Assembly: GCA_012927585.1 (NCBI GenBank)
Contig: JABBOY010000002.1
Location: 16,431 to 80,430 of the forward strand
From: Glaciimonas sp.
Lineage (GTDB): Bacteria > Pseudomonadota > Gammaproteobacteria > Burkholderiales > Burkholderiaceae_D
Length of the DNA stretch: 64,000 nt
Reading direction: 5' to 3'
Shown: positions 26,477 through 35,499 of the stretch, one piece after another
Layout of the letters: the number at the start of each line of letters is the position of its first letter
Numbering within the stretch: position 1 is the first letter of the stretch
Notes under the pieces: generated by a model
What the model was told of the DNA's origin: nothing
The model's database searches: none
The model's input: only the letters and a program-made list of their open reading frames with translations
Translations under genes and position numbers: made by a program

Positions 26477-28911
26477 GTTTTCAGCCGCGCCGGATCGCGC
26501 TGTTTGCCTGGTTGCTGGGGCTTGCGGTGTGTTGCGTGGTGATTGCCCGCACCACGTTCATCAACGACCTGTCGGGATTTTTGCCGCAAGCGCCGACCAA
26601 GGAACAACAGGTCTTGCTGGATCAGTTGCGCGAAGGAGTCGTGTCGCGGCTGATCTTGATCGGGATCGAAGGCGGTGATGCTACGCTGCGGGCGGCACTG
26701 TCAAAACAAACTGCCGAACGCTTGCGTGCCGAGCCGGCCTTTGTGACGGTGAATAATGGCGAGCCGCTGAATGCCGAGCGCGACCAGGCGTTTCTGTTTG
26801 GCAACCGTTATTTATTAAATTCGGCGGTCACGCCCGAGCGATTTTCCGTAGCCGGCCTGCACGGAGCAATCGGCGACACCATCGATTTGCTGGTTTCGCC
26901 GGCCGGCCTGTTGATCAAGCCGCTGCTGCCACGCGACCCGACCGGCGAGATCGTGCAGTTGCTGGGCCAGATGAACGGCGTCAATCAGCCGCGCATGCAG
27001 CATGGCGTCTGGGCCTCGCAGGATGCTGCGCGCTCGCTGCTGCTGGTGCAAACCCGCGCCGCCGGTGCCGATACCGATGGCCAGCAACAGGCCATGCAGC
27101 AGATCCGGCAAGCCTTCGATGCGGCGCGCCGGCAACATGGCGCAAGCGGGGCGGCAGTCAAGCTGGTGATGACTGGGCCGGGCGTGTTTTCGGTGCTGGC
27201 GCGCCAGACCATCAAGAGTGAGGTCACCCGCCTGTCGCTCATTAGCATTGTCATCATCATCACTTTGTTATGGCTGGTGTACCGTTCCTTGGCCGCGCTG
27301 GCACTCGGACTATTGCCGGTGATTTCCGGCGCGTTGGTGGCGGTGGCCGCAGTCAGTCTCGGATTCGGCGCGGTGCACGGCATTACGCTCGGCTTCGGCA
27401 CCACGCTGATAGGTGAGGCGGTCGATTATTCGATCTATCTTTTCGTGCAGTCGCGGCAATCGAGTGCAAATAGTGGCAACAGCGGCGGTAGTATCCCAAC
27501 CAACTGGGTTGCCGATTTTTGGCCGACGATCCGGCTGGGGGTGCTGACTTCGATTGCCGGTTTTGCATCGCTGTTGTTCTCAAGCTTTCCGGGGCTGGCC
27601 CAGCTCGGCTTGTATTCGATTGCCGGCTTGATTGCGGCCGCGGCGGTGACCCGATTCGTGTTGCCCCATCTATTGCCCATCAACTTCCGAATTCGAGACG
27701 TGTCCGCAATCGGGCGCAGATTATCCGGCGTCACGCGGCGCGCGAGCGCATTGCGCTGGCCCTTGATCCTGCTGATCCTGGCTGCGGCAGTAGTGGTCGG
27801 GCTGCACCGCACGACGTTGTGGAACCCGGAACTGTCTTCCTTGAGCCCGGTGTCGCAGGCGGATCAGGCCACCGATGCCGGTCTGCGCGCAGACATGGGA
27901 GCGCCGGATGTGCGTTACATGGTGGTCCTGTCCGGCCCAGACCGGGAAGCGGTGTTGCAGTCGGCAGAAAAGATTGCGCAACAATTACAGCCATTGGTGG
28001 AACGAGGCGTATTGGCCGGTTTTCAAAGTCCCAGCCAATATCTGCCTAGCGTGGCGGCGCAACGAGCCCGGCAAGCCAGTCTGCCGGCAGCCGAACTGAC
28101 GCAGCGATTGCAACAGGCAACCATCGGCCTGCCGGTGCGGGCTGAACTGTTCGCACCCTTTGTCGCCGATGTGGCACAAGCTAAAGATCAAGAGCCATTG
28201 CAGCGTGGCGATTTAAACCATACCTCCTTTGCGCTGGCACTCGATTCCTTGTTGTACCAGCGCGGCAGCGGCTGGAATGCGGTGCTGCCATTGACAGCGC
28301 CGGCACCGTCCGGCCAGTCAGCCGGCATTGGAAATGACATTGGCATGGACATGGGCATTCTGGCCGCACCGGTGCGCGCTGCGCTGGCCAGGGCCGGCCA
28401 ACCGAATGCACTGTTGGTTGACCTGAAAGCGGAGTCCGATCATTTGTATCTGGGCTATTTGCGCGAGGCCATCCTATTGTCGCTGGGCGGTTTGGCCGCC
28501 ATCGTGCTGTTGTTATTGTTCGCTTTGCGCTCGCCGCTAGCGGTAATCCGCGTGCTGGCGCCGCTGCTTGGCGCCATAGTCACGGTGGTAGCGGGGCTGG
28601 CCTTGTGCGATCAGCGCTTGACGATTTTGCATCTGGTGGGGCTGTTGCTGATCGTCGCGGTAGGCTCCAACTATGCCTTGTTTTTCAATCAGCCGGACAG
28701 CGCCGCGTCCGCCATCACGCCGCAAACTCTGACTTCTTTGGTGTTTGCCAATCTGACTACGGTGGCCGGCTTTGGCTTGCTGGGTTTTTCGCAGGTGCCG
28801 GTACTGCAGGCAATCGGCACTACGGTTGGGCCCGGCGCGGTACTGGCATTGATTTTTTCGGCGGTTTTTGCCAGCCAGAAGTCGAATGATGCCGAGAATG
28901 ACACCAAATAA
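26473..28911 (+). CDS. MMPL/RND-family exporter of the polyene cluster
   Basis: 812 residues with the two-fold RND layout: a first membrane helix (residues about 10-30), a large periplasmic domain, helices near 258-410 with LGFGTTLIGEAVDYSIYLFV, a second periplasmic domain, and a final membrane bundle (LREAILLSLGGLAAIVLLLL to VGLLLIVAVGSNYALFFNQ). It would move the product through the inner membrane to the LolA-like carrier encoded just upstream. The downstream deacetylase gene overlaps its 3' end. Confidence 0.88.
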   Translation: MSFQPRRIALFAWLLGLAVCCVVIARTTFINDLSGFLPQAPTKEQQVLLDQLREGVVSRLILIGIEGGDATLRAALSKQTAERLRAEPAFVTVNNGEPLNAERDQAFLFGNRYLLNSAVTPERFSVAGLHGAIGDTIDLLVSPAGLLIKPLLPRDPTGEIVQLLGQMNGVNQPRMQHGVWASQDAARSLLLVQTRAAGADTDGQQQAMQQIRQAFDAARRQHGASGAAVKLVMTGPGVFSVLARQTIKSEVTRLSLISIVIIITLLWLVYRSLAALALGLLPVISGALVAVAAVSLGFGAVHGITLGFGTTLIGEAVDYSIYLFVQSRQSSANSGNSGGSIPTNWVADFWPTIRLGVLTSIAGFASLLFSSFPGLAQLGLYSIAGLIAAAAVTRFVLPHLLPINFRIRDVSAIGRRLSGVTRRASALRWPLILLILAAAVVVGLHRTTLWNPELSSLSPVSQADQATDAGLRADMGAPDVRYMVVLSGPDREAVLQSAEKIAQQLQPLVERGVLAGFQSPSQYLPSVAAQRARQASLPAAELTQRLQQATIGLPVRAELFAPFVADVAQAKDQEPLQRGDLNHTSFALALDSLLYQRGSGWNAVLPLTAPAPSGQSAGIGNDIGMDMGILAAPVRAALARAGQPNALLVDLKAESDHLYLGYLREAILLSLGGLAAIVLLLLFALRSPLAVIRVLAPLLGAIVTVVAGLALCDQRLTILHLVGLLLIVAVGSNYALFFNQPDSAASAITPQTLTSLVFANLTTVAGFGLLGFSQVPVLQAIGTTVGPGAVLALIFSAVFASQKSNDAENDTK

Positions 28912-29716
28912 GCCAATGCGCTGGCGGCCGACAGCGCTGGTCAGCAGCACTTTTTTGCTGCATCCGGCGCTGCTGGCGACGATGGTTGCGGTGCCTCACC
29001 TCTGGCGTTGGGTACTGGCGATCATCTTGGCCAACCACGTGCTGATCACGCTGGTCGGCTTATGGCCGCGCAGCACCTGGCTGGGGCCGAACTGGACCCG
29101 ATTGCCGCTTGCTTCTGCTGCCCGGGGTGAAATTGCCTTGACCATTGACGATGGGCCGAACCCGGACGTGACGCCGCAGGTGCTTGAGATGCTGGATCGC
29201 TATGGCGTCAAGGCAAGTTTTTTTTGCATCGGCGACAACGCGGCCCGTTATCCCGATATTTGCAGAAACATCGTCGAACGCGGGCATACGGTTGAAAACC
29301 ATAGCCAGCGGCACCGCCACAATTTTTCACTACTCGGCCTCTACGGGTTGCGGCGCGAGATACAAACCGGGCAAGACACATTAAGCGCGATCACCGGTTG
29401 CGCGCCATTGTTCTTCCGGGCTCCGGCCGGTCTGCGCAATATTTTTCTGGCCCCGGTGCTGGCCAGGCTTGGATTGCGGCTGGCGAGCTGGAGCGCACGC
29501 GGTTTTGACACCAATACCACCAACCCTGCGCTGGTCTGCCGCCGATTGACGCAGAACCTGAAGGCGGGCGACATCTTGCTGCTGCACGATGGCAACTGCG
29601 CGCGCACCGACGCCGGGGTGCCGCTGATCATCGCGGTGTTGCCGCTGTTGTTTGACGCCGCAGCCAATGCCGGCCTGCATTTCGTCACGCTGCCAACTGT
29701 GGCTCAATCGATTTAG
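28898..29716 (+). CDS. NodB-type polysaccharide deacetylase
   Basis: About 272 residues. Two N-terminal hydrophobic segments anchor it in the inner membrane; the catalytic domain has LTIDDGPNPDVTP (Asp-Asp), the metal-binding NHSQRHRHNF, FFRAPAGLRN, and LLLHDGN. Members remove N- or O-acetyl groups from carbohydrates or glycolipids. In this cluster it may trim a sugar added to the polyene. The start is uncertain: ATGs at 28889, 28898 and 28916 are all in frame, and the gene overlaps the exporter by about 14 bp. Confidence 0.85.
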   Translation: MTPNKPMRWRPTALVSSTFLLHPALLATMVAVPHLWRWVLAIILANHVLITLVGLWPRSTWLGPNWTRLPLASAARGEIALTIDDGPNPDVTPQVLEMLDRYGVKASFFCIGDNAARYPDICRNIVERGHTVENHSQRHRHNFSLLGLYGLRREIQTGQDTLSAITGCAPLFFRAPAGLRNIFLAPVLARLGLRLASWSARGFDTNTTNPALVCRRLTQNLKAGDILLLHDGNCARTDAGVPLIIAVLPLLFDAAANAGLHFVTLPTVAQSI

Positions 29717-29769
29717 TTTGCTAGAATCGCGACACGCCTACCCTACCAACAAACCGCTCTCCTTCTACC

Positions 29770-30963
29770 TTGAAACCGCTCTTACTTTCGCACTTCACGG
29801 CCAACAGTTGCCTCGGCCGCGGTCTTTCCCAGACCCTGGAAGCGTTGCGCCAAAGCAAAAGCGGCCTGAAGCCTTGCGATTTCGATACCGTCGATCTGGA
29901 CACCTACATCGGCGAAGTCGCCGGCGTTGACGACGTCAAGCTGCGGGCCGACTTGCAAGCGTTTGATTGCCGTAACAACCGTCTGCTACAACTCGCGCTG
30001 GAGCAGGATGGTTTTGCCGACGCGGTAGCAACGGCGATCGGACGCTACGGCGGCCGGCGGGTCGGCGTATTTCTGGGCACCAGCACCTCTGGAATTTTAC
30101 AAACCGAACTGGCGTACCGGCGGCGCGATAGCGCGACAGGCGCAATGCCAGCGGATTTTCATTATGCAGAAACCCACAATACTTTCTCGGCAGCCAATTT
30201 TGCGCAGCGTTATTTCGGCTTGAGCGGGCCGGCCGCGGTGGTTTCTTCAGCCTGTTCTTCCAGTGCCAAAGTATTCGGTTCGGCGCGGCGCATGATAGCG
30301 GCCGGCATCATCGATGCGGCGCTGGTCGGCGGCGTCGATTCGCTCTGCCTGACCACGCTGTATGGCTTCCATTCTCTGGGACTGATCTCGGCCCAGCCTT
30401 GCCGTCCCTTTGATGCCGAGCGCAACGGCATCTCGATTGGAGAAGCGGCTGCGCTGGCGCTACTGGAACGGCTGCCGGACAGTATCGATACCGACGCAGT
30501 ACTGTTGTTGGGGATCGGCGAGTCGAGCGACGCTTACCACATGTCGTCGCCCCATCCTGACGGCCTGGGTGCGAAAATTGCCATGCAAAATGCCTTGACC
30601 AGCGCCCATCTATTACCCGGGCAGATCGATTACATCAATCTGCATGGCACTGCCACCCTCACCAATGACGCCGCGGAAGGGCGTGCAGTAGCCGCCTTGT
30701 TCGGCGCCTCGACTCCTTGCAGTTCCACCAAGGGCGCCACCGGACACACGCTGGGAGCAGCCGGCGGTCTCGAAGCAGTGATTTGTGCATTGGTGCTGCA
30801 GCACGGTTTGCTGCCGGGTGGCGTCAACACCAGCCAGCGCGACCCTGACCTGCGATTGAATTATCTGCTGGACAATCGTGCGCAACGCGTGGATCGCGTT
30901 CTCAGCAATTCTTTCGGTTTTGGCGGCACCAACTGCAGCCTGATTTTCGGCCGCGCTAATTAA
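29770..30963 (+). CDS. Beta-ketoacyl-ACP synthase (FabF-type, ApeO-like)
   Basis: 397 residues from a TTG start; the frame is closed by a TAG 46 bp upstream and no in-frame ATG exists before the conserved N-terminus. The catalytic triad is complete: Cys in VSSACSSSAKVF, His in LHGTATLTND and His in STKGATGHTLGAAG. It performs the chain-elongating decarboxylative condensation with malonyl-ACP. The next gene encodes a Cys-less partner, suggesting a ketosynthase/chain-length-factor heterodimer as in type II aromatic polyketide systems. Confidence 0.9.
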   Translation: MKPLLLSHFTANSCLGRGLSQTLEALRQSKSGLKPCDFDTVDLDTYIGEVAGVDDVKLRADLQAFDCRNNRLLQLALEQDGFADAVATAIGRYGGRRVGVFLGTSTSGILQTELAYRRRDSATGAMPADFHYAETHNTFSAANFAQRYFGLSGPAAVVSSACSSSAKVFGSARRMIAAGIIDAALVGGVDSLCLTTLYGFHSLGLISAQPCRPFDAERNGISIGEAAALALLERLPDSIDTDAVLLLGIGESSDAYHMSSPHPDGLGAKIAMQNALTSAHLLPGQIDYINLHGTATLTNDAAEGRAVAALFGASTPCSSTKGATGHTLGAAGGLEAVICALVLQHGLLPGGVNTSQRDPDLRLNYLLDNRAQRVDRVLSNSFGFGGTNCSLIFGRAN

Positions 30964-30973
30964 GTCTTCCAGC

Positions 30974-31774
30974 ATGCATACTCTGAGCGCTTATATCGAC
31001 GGCATCGGCCTGCTTGGACCCGGCTTCAAAGACTGGCCCGGCAGCCGCGCCATTTTGACCGGACAAGCCGCTTACCAATATCAACCCGCCGTGCTACCGC
31101 CGGCGGCTTCGCTGGCGCCGGCGGAGCGGCGTCGCTGCGGCCCGATCGTCAAACTATCGCTGGCGGTCGGCTTCGAGGCCGCTGCTGCGGCCGGCCTCGA
31201 CTGCGCCGGATTGCCGACTGTATTTTCCGCTTCCAGCGGCGATGGCGAAAATTGCCACCAAATTTGCCAGATGCTGGCCTCCGATGACCGCCAAATTTCG
31301 CCGACCCGGTTCCACAATTCGGTGCATAACGCGGCGTCCGGTTACTGGACGATTGCAGCCCAGTCGATGGCCCCGTCGTCGGTGCTCTGTGCATACGATG
31401 CCAGCTTCGGTGCCGGTCTGCTGGAAGCCTTAAGTCAAGTGGTGGTCGACCATACGAGTGCATTGCTGATTGCTTGCGACACCACTTATCCCGAACCGCT
31501 GCACCAGGTCAGACCGATTCCCGACGAATTTGGGATCGGATTGGTGTTTGCGCCGCAGCGCAGCGCCAACTCGCTGGCCAGGATCAGGGTTGCGCTGACC
31601 TCTGCTAGTGCCGCTCAGATGACCGACATCGCATTGGAAAATCTCAGGACTGCGATCCCGGCCGCGCGCGGCCTGCCGCTGCTGCACGCGCTCGCGAACC
31701 GGGCATCGACTGCGCTGGTGCTCGATTATCTGGACACTACCCGGCTTGCGGTGGAGATCGAATCGTGGGCCTAG
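30974..31774 (+). CDS. Chain-length-factor-like ketosynthase homologue (ApeC-like)
   Basis: 266 residues of thiolase-fold protein, markedly shorter than a true ketosynthase. At the usual active-site Cys region it reads CAYDASFGAGLL, with no nucleophile in the expected place, while SPTRFHNSVHNAASGYWTIA matches the family. Such subunits pair with an active ketosynthase and set chain length. It starts 10 bp after the ketosynthase gene and overlaps the next gene by 10 bp. Confidence 0.82.
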   Translation: MHTLSAYIDGIGLLGPGFKDWPGSRAILTGQAAYQYQPAVLPPAASLAPAERRRCGPIVKLSLAVGFEAAAAAGLDCAGLPTVFSASSGDGENCHQICQMLASDDRQISPTRFHNSVHNAASGYWTIAAQSMAPSSVLCAYDASFGAGLLEALSQVVVDHTSALLIACDTTYPEPLHQVRPIPDEFGIGLVFAPQRSANSLARIRVALTSASAAQMTDIALENLRTAIPAARGLPLLHALANRASTALVLDYLDTTRLAVEIESWA

Positions 31775-32235
31775 TGAGCTTGGATCACGCCTGGATTGCT
31801 GCGCACATCCCGCATCAGGGCGAGATGTGCCTGCTGCATCGGGTGCAAGACTGGGATGCGCAAAGCGTGCGCTGCAGCGCAGTCAGCCATCGGGCACTGA
31901 ATAACCCTTTGCGCGCACATGGACGGCTGGGGGCTGCCTGCGGCATCGAATACGCGGCCCAGGCGATGGCAGTTCACGGCGCGTTGCTGGCGTCACAAGT
32001 GGCACCGGCGAAAGCAGGGTTCCTGGCCAGCGTCCGTGCGGCCAGATTGCATGTCGGCCGGCTCGACGATATTGCCGCCGAGCTGACGGTGGAAGCCAGG
32101 CAATTCAGCAGCGATGGGAATAATGTCTTATACGATTTTTGGGTGCGCGCCGCAGGCCGGATTCTGCTGGAAGGCAGAGCTGCGGTGGTCCTCAATGCGC
32201 GTCAGAGTATTGCGGCGGCTGCCCATCAACCATGA
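31765..32235 (+). CDS. FabZ-like hot-dog dehydratase (ApeP-like)
   Basis: 156 residues from a GTG that overlaps the previous gene. The motif HIPHQGEMCLLHRVQDWD (residues about 14-31) is the usual active-site His strand of 3-hydroxyacyl-ACP dehydratases, followed by the central helix with GIEYAAQAMAVHG. With the dehydratase domain fused to the AMP-ligase it may form a hetero-dehydratase, as described for ApeI:ApeP in Xenorhabdus. Confidence 0.82.
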   Translation: MGLVSLDHAWIAAHIPHQGEMCLLHRVQDWDAQSVRCSAVSHRALNNPLRAHGRLGAACGIEYAAQAMAVHGALLASQVAPAKAGFLASVRAARLHVGRLDDIAAELTVEARQFSSDGNNVLYDFWVRAAGRILLEGRAAVVLNARQSIAAAAHQP

Positions 32236-32275
32236 CCCCTTCACCCCTTCCACCGTTGCAACCGGGACCATATCC

Positions 32276-32995
32276 ATGAAACAAGCCTTAGTTACCGGCG
32301 GCAGCGGCGCCATCGGCGCTGCCATTTGCCGCAGTTTGGCGGCCGATGGTCACCATGTGCTGGTGCATGCGAATTCCAGGCCGGCGCAGGCGCAAGCGGT
32401 GGTGGACGCAATCAGCGCGCAGGGCGGCAGTGCCGAAGTGCTGGTGTTCGACGTCACCGATGCGGCCGCAGTCGCGGCTTGTCTGCAGCCGCGAATTGAA
32501 CTCAAGCCGATCCAGATCCTGGTCAACAATGCCGGGATTCACGACGATGCAGTGTTTCCGGGCATGCAGTTGGAACAATGGCAGCGCGTGATCGACGTTT
32601 CGCTGCACGGTTTTTTCCACGTCACCCATACCCTGATGATGCCGATGATCCGCAGCCGGTGGGGGCGCATCATCAATATGTCATCGGTGGCCGCACTCAG
32701 CGGCAACCGTGGTCAAGTGAATTATTCCGCTGCCAAAGGCGCACTCAACGCCGCCACCAAGTCGCTGGCGCTGGAAATCGCCAGCCGCGGCATTACCGTC
32801 AACGCGGTAGCGCCGGGAATTATTGACAGCGAAATGAGCCGCAGCGCCTTCGATGCGCAAGCGATCGATCGCATGGTGCCGATGAAACGCGCCGGCAAAC
32901 CGGAAGAAGTCGCCGATTTGGTGAGTTTCCTTGCCTCGCCACGCGCCGCGTATATTACCGGCCAAGTCATTTCGATCAACGGCGGGCTGTTGTAA
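32276..32995 (+). CDS. 3-ketoacyl-ACP reductase (FabG-like, ApeQ-like)
   Basis: 239-residue short-chain dehydrogenase. TGGSGAIGAAI is the NAD(P)-binding loop (residues about 7-17), NNAG is present, and the catalytic Ser and Tyr-x3-Lys are in MSSVAALSG and VNYSAAKGAL. It reduces each keto group during polyene synthesis. The ATG at 32276 is preceded by GGGA. It is the last cluster gene on this side; a second ketosynthase (ApeR-like) that often follows is missing, and the type I secretion genes begin 180 bp later. Confidence 0.9.
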   Translation: MKQALVTGGSGAIGAAICRSLAADGHHVLVHANSRPAQAQAVVDAISAQGGSAEVLVFDVTDAAAVAACLQPRIELKPIQILVNNAGIHDDAVFPGMQLEQWQRVIDVSLHGFFHVTHTLMMPMIRSRWGRIINMSSVAALSGNRGQVNYSAAKGALNAATKSLALEIASRGITVNAVAPGIIDSEMSRSAFDAQAIDRMVPMKRAGKPEEVADLVSFLASPRAAYITGQVISINGGLL

Positions 32996-33177
32996 AGGCG
33001 ACGGCAGCATGAATGCCGCCGCAGATCGGTTTAGTTCTGGGCACCATCGCCCACGCGCTCTTTCAAGTTGTCAATCTCGAGAAAAAATTCTTTATTGCAA
33101 CAATTGCAAATTGAATGTTACGGTTACACCAACTAACACATGCAGCAGGCGACTGCGGCGTATCAAGGGGGTGGCAA

Positions 33178-35499
33178 GTGACGGCAATTTCAAGTGTACG
33201 GGCGACGCGCCGTGTGGGTGCGCATGACAAGCAACAAAATCCTGTCAATTCAGACATTCCGAATGCAGTAGAAGTCAGCAATACCGACACAATGGCGCCC
33301 TTGGCCGCCTTGTGCGCCATCGCCCGCTTCCACCAAATCGCAGCCGATTCCGCTACGCTGGCCCATCAGTTGGGTCTGGCATCGAGTGACCCGCTTGCTT
33401 GCGCCGATGTGCTGCGCGCCGCCAAGCACCTGGGCCTCAAGGCCAAGCTGGTCCGTACTACTGTCGAGCGCCTTGGTTTGACGCCATTGCCGGCCTTGGC
33501 CTTGATGTGCACGACCGATGAAACATTGCGCGTCGTCATCCTCGCCCAGAGCGATGGCAAGCGGGTGTTGTTTCAGGAAATATCGTCCTCCCCCTCTGCC
33601 GCGCCTTCCGCAACAACGCCCACCCCAGCGGCGGACACCAGTGGCCGCCCCACCATTGCACCTGTCGAAGTTTTTGCAGCCCAGTGGACTGGCGATCTCA
33701 TCCTGATCAGCAGTCACGCCAGCCTGGCCGGAGAACTCGCCAAGTTCGACTTCTCCTGGTTCATCCCAGCCCTCGTCAAATACAGAAAATTGCTGGGTGA
33801 AGTGTTGCTGATCTCTTTCATGCTGCAACTTTTCGGCTTGGTCAGCCCGTTGTTTTTTCAAGTGGTGATGGACAAAGTGCTGGTGCATAAAGGCATGACC
33901 ACGCTAGACGTACTGGTCATCGGGCTGGTGATTGTGGTCATCTTCGAGAGCGTGCTGGGTGCCCTGCGTGCTTACGTGTTCAGTCACACCACCAGCCGTA
34001 TTGATGTGGAGTTGGGCGCGCGCTTGTTCCGCCATCTGGTGCAACTCCCGCTGGCGTACTTTCAGGCCCGCCGGGTAGGCGATTCGGTCGCCCGCGTGCG
34101 CGAGTTGGAAAACATTCGCTCCTTCCTGACCGGCAATGCCTTAACCGTGCTGCTTGACGTATTTTTCTCCGTCGTATTCATCGCCGTCATGCTGATCTAC
34201 AGCGTGCCGCTGACCCTCATCGTGCTGGTCAGCTTGCCGTTGTACTTTGGCCTGAGCCTGGCCGTGGTGCCTATCCTGCGCCAGCGCCTGGACGTCAAGT
34301 TTGCCCGCGGTGCAGAAAACCAGGCGATGCTGGTGGAAACCGTGACAGGTATCCAGACCGTCAAAGCCACTGCACTGGAGCCCGCCTTTGGCAAACGCTG
34401 GGACACCCAATTGGCATCGTATGTCTCGGCCAGCTTCAAAACCCAAAATCTGGCCACTCTGGCCAATGAAGGCGTCAACCTGATTGGCAAACTGGTCAAT
34501 GCCGCCACCCTGTGGTACGGGGCCCATTTGGTAATGGACAACGAACTCACCGTCGGCCAGTTTGTTGCCTTCAACATGTTTGCCCAGCGCGTCTCCCAGC
34601 CCATCATGCGCATGGCCCAGTTGTGGACCGACTTTCAGCAAACCGGCATCTCAGTGGCGCGTCTGGGTGACATCCTCAACACCCGCACTGAAGTCGCCCC
34701 CAGCAGCACCGCGCAACTGCCCCGGCTGTTGGGCCGGATTACCCTGGACAACATCACTTTTCGCTATCGGCCTGAAGCCGCTCCGGTCCTGAACGGCGTC
34801 AGCCTGGAGATAATCCCCGGTGAAATCATCGGCATCGTCGGGCGCTCCGGCTCCGGCAAAAGTACCCTTACCAAACTGGTCCAGCGACTGTATTCGCCGG
34901 AAGGCGGCAGATTATTGGTCGACGGCATCGACATCAGCCTGATCGACGCCGCGCAACTCAGAAGACAAGTCGGCGTTGTGCTGCAAGACAACTTGCTGTT
35001 CAACCGTAGCGTGCGCGAGAACATCGCCATAACCGACCCGGCAGCACCCATTGAGGCCGTCATCCAAGTGGCGCAACTGGCCGGGGCCCACGAGTTCATC
35101 AGCGAATTGCCCGAAGGCTACGACACCATAGTCGGTGAGCAAGGCAGCAGTTTGAGTGGCGGTCAGCGCCAACGCATAGCCATTGCCCGTGCCCTGTTTA
35201 CCAACCCGCGCATCCTGATTCTGGACGAAGCTACCAGTGCGCTGGATTACGAAAGCGAAGCCATCATCCAGCGCAATATGGCCCACATCTGCCAAGGCCG
35301 CACAGTGCTCATCATCGCCCACCGCCTGAGTTCGGTGCGCCATGCCCATCGCATCATCGTGATGGATAAAGGCCGCATTGTAGAAGCTGGCCCGCATGCG
35401 GCATTGGTCATCCAACCGCAAGGCTTGTATGCCCATCTATGGAGCATGCAGGACGGCGGGCAATCGATTGAATCGCCTCTGCAGGAAACGGCATCATGA
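33178..35499 (+). CDS. Type I secretion ABC exporter (HlyB/LapB-like)
   Basis: 773 residues. An inactive C39-like domain (about residues 38-165; catalytic Cys replaced in LAALCAIARFHQI) precedes the membrane domain with AKFDFSWFIPALVKYRKLLG, PLFFQVVMDKVLVHKG and about six helices, then an ABC domain with GRSGSGKST (about 554), LSGGQRQR and ILILDEATSALD. This is the class that exports large RTX proteins in one step. I chose the GTG at 33178 because AAGGGGG lies 7 bp upstream; the family N-terminus is also compatible with a GTG at 33214 or ATG at 33292. The stop overlaps the next start (ATGA). Confidence 0.92.
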   Translation: MTAISSVRATRRVGAHDKQQNPVNSDIPNAVEVSNTDTMAPLAALCAIARFHQIAADSATLAHQLGLASSDPLACADVLRAAKHLGLKAKLVRTTVERLGLTPLPALALMCTTDETLRVVILAQSDGKRVLFQEISSSPSAAPSATTPTPAADTSGRPTIAPVEVFAAQWTGDLILISSHASLAGELAKFDFSWFIPALVKYRKLLGEVLLISFMLQLFGLVSPLFFQVVMDKVLVHKGMTTLDVLVIGLVIVVIFESVLGALRAYVFSHTTSRIDVELGARLFRHLVQLPLAYFQARRVGDSVARVRELENIRSFLTGNALTVLLDVFFSVVFIAVMLIYSVPLTLIVLVSLPLYFGLSLAVVPILRQRLDVKFARGAENQAMLVETVTGIQTVKATALEPAFGKRWDTQLASYVSASFKTQNLATLANEGVNLIGKLVNAATLWYGAHLVMDNELTVGQFVAFNMFAQRVSQPIMRMAQLWTDFQQTGISVARLGDILNTRTEVAPSSTAQLPRLLGRITLDNITFRYRPEAAPVLNGVSLEIIPGEIIGIVGRSGSGKSTLTKLVQRLYSPEGGRLLVDGIDISLIDAAQLRRQVGVVLQDNLLFNRSVRENIAITDPAAPIEAVIQVAQLAGAHEFISELPEGYDTIVGEQGSSLSGGQRQRIAIARALFTNPRILILDEATSALDYESEAIIQRNMAHICQGRTVLIIAHRLSSVRHAHRIIVMDKGRIVEAGPHAALVIQPQGLYAHLWSMQDGGQSIESPLQETAS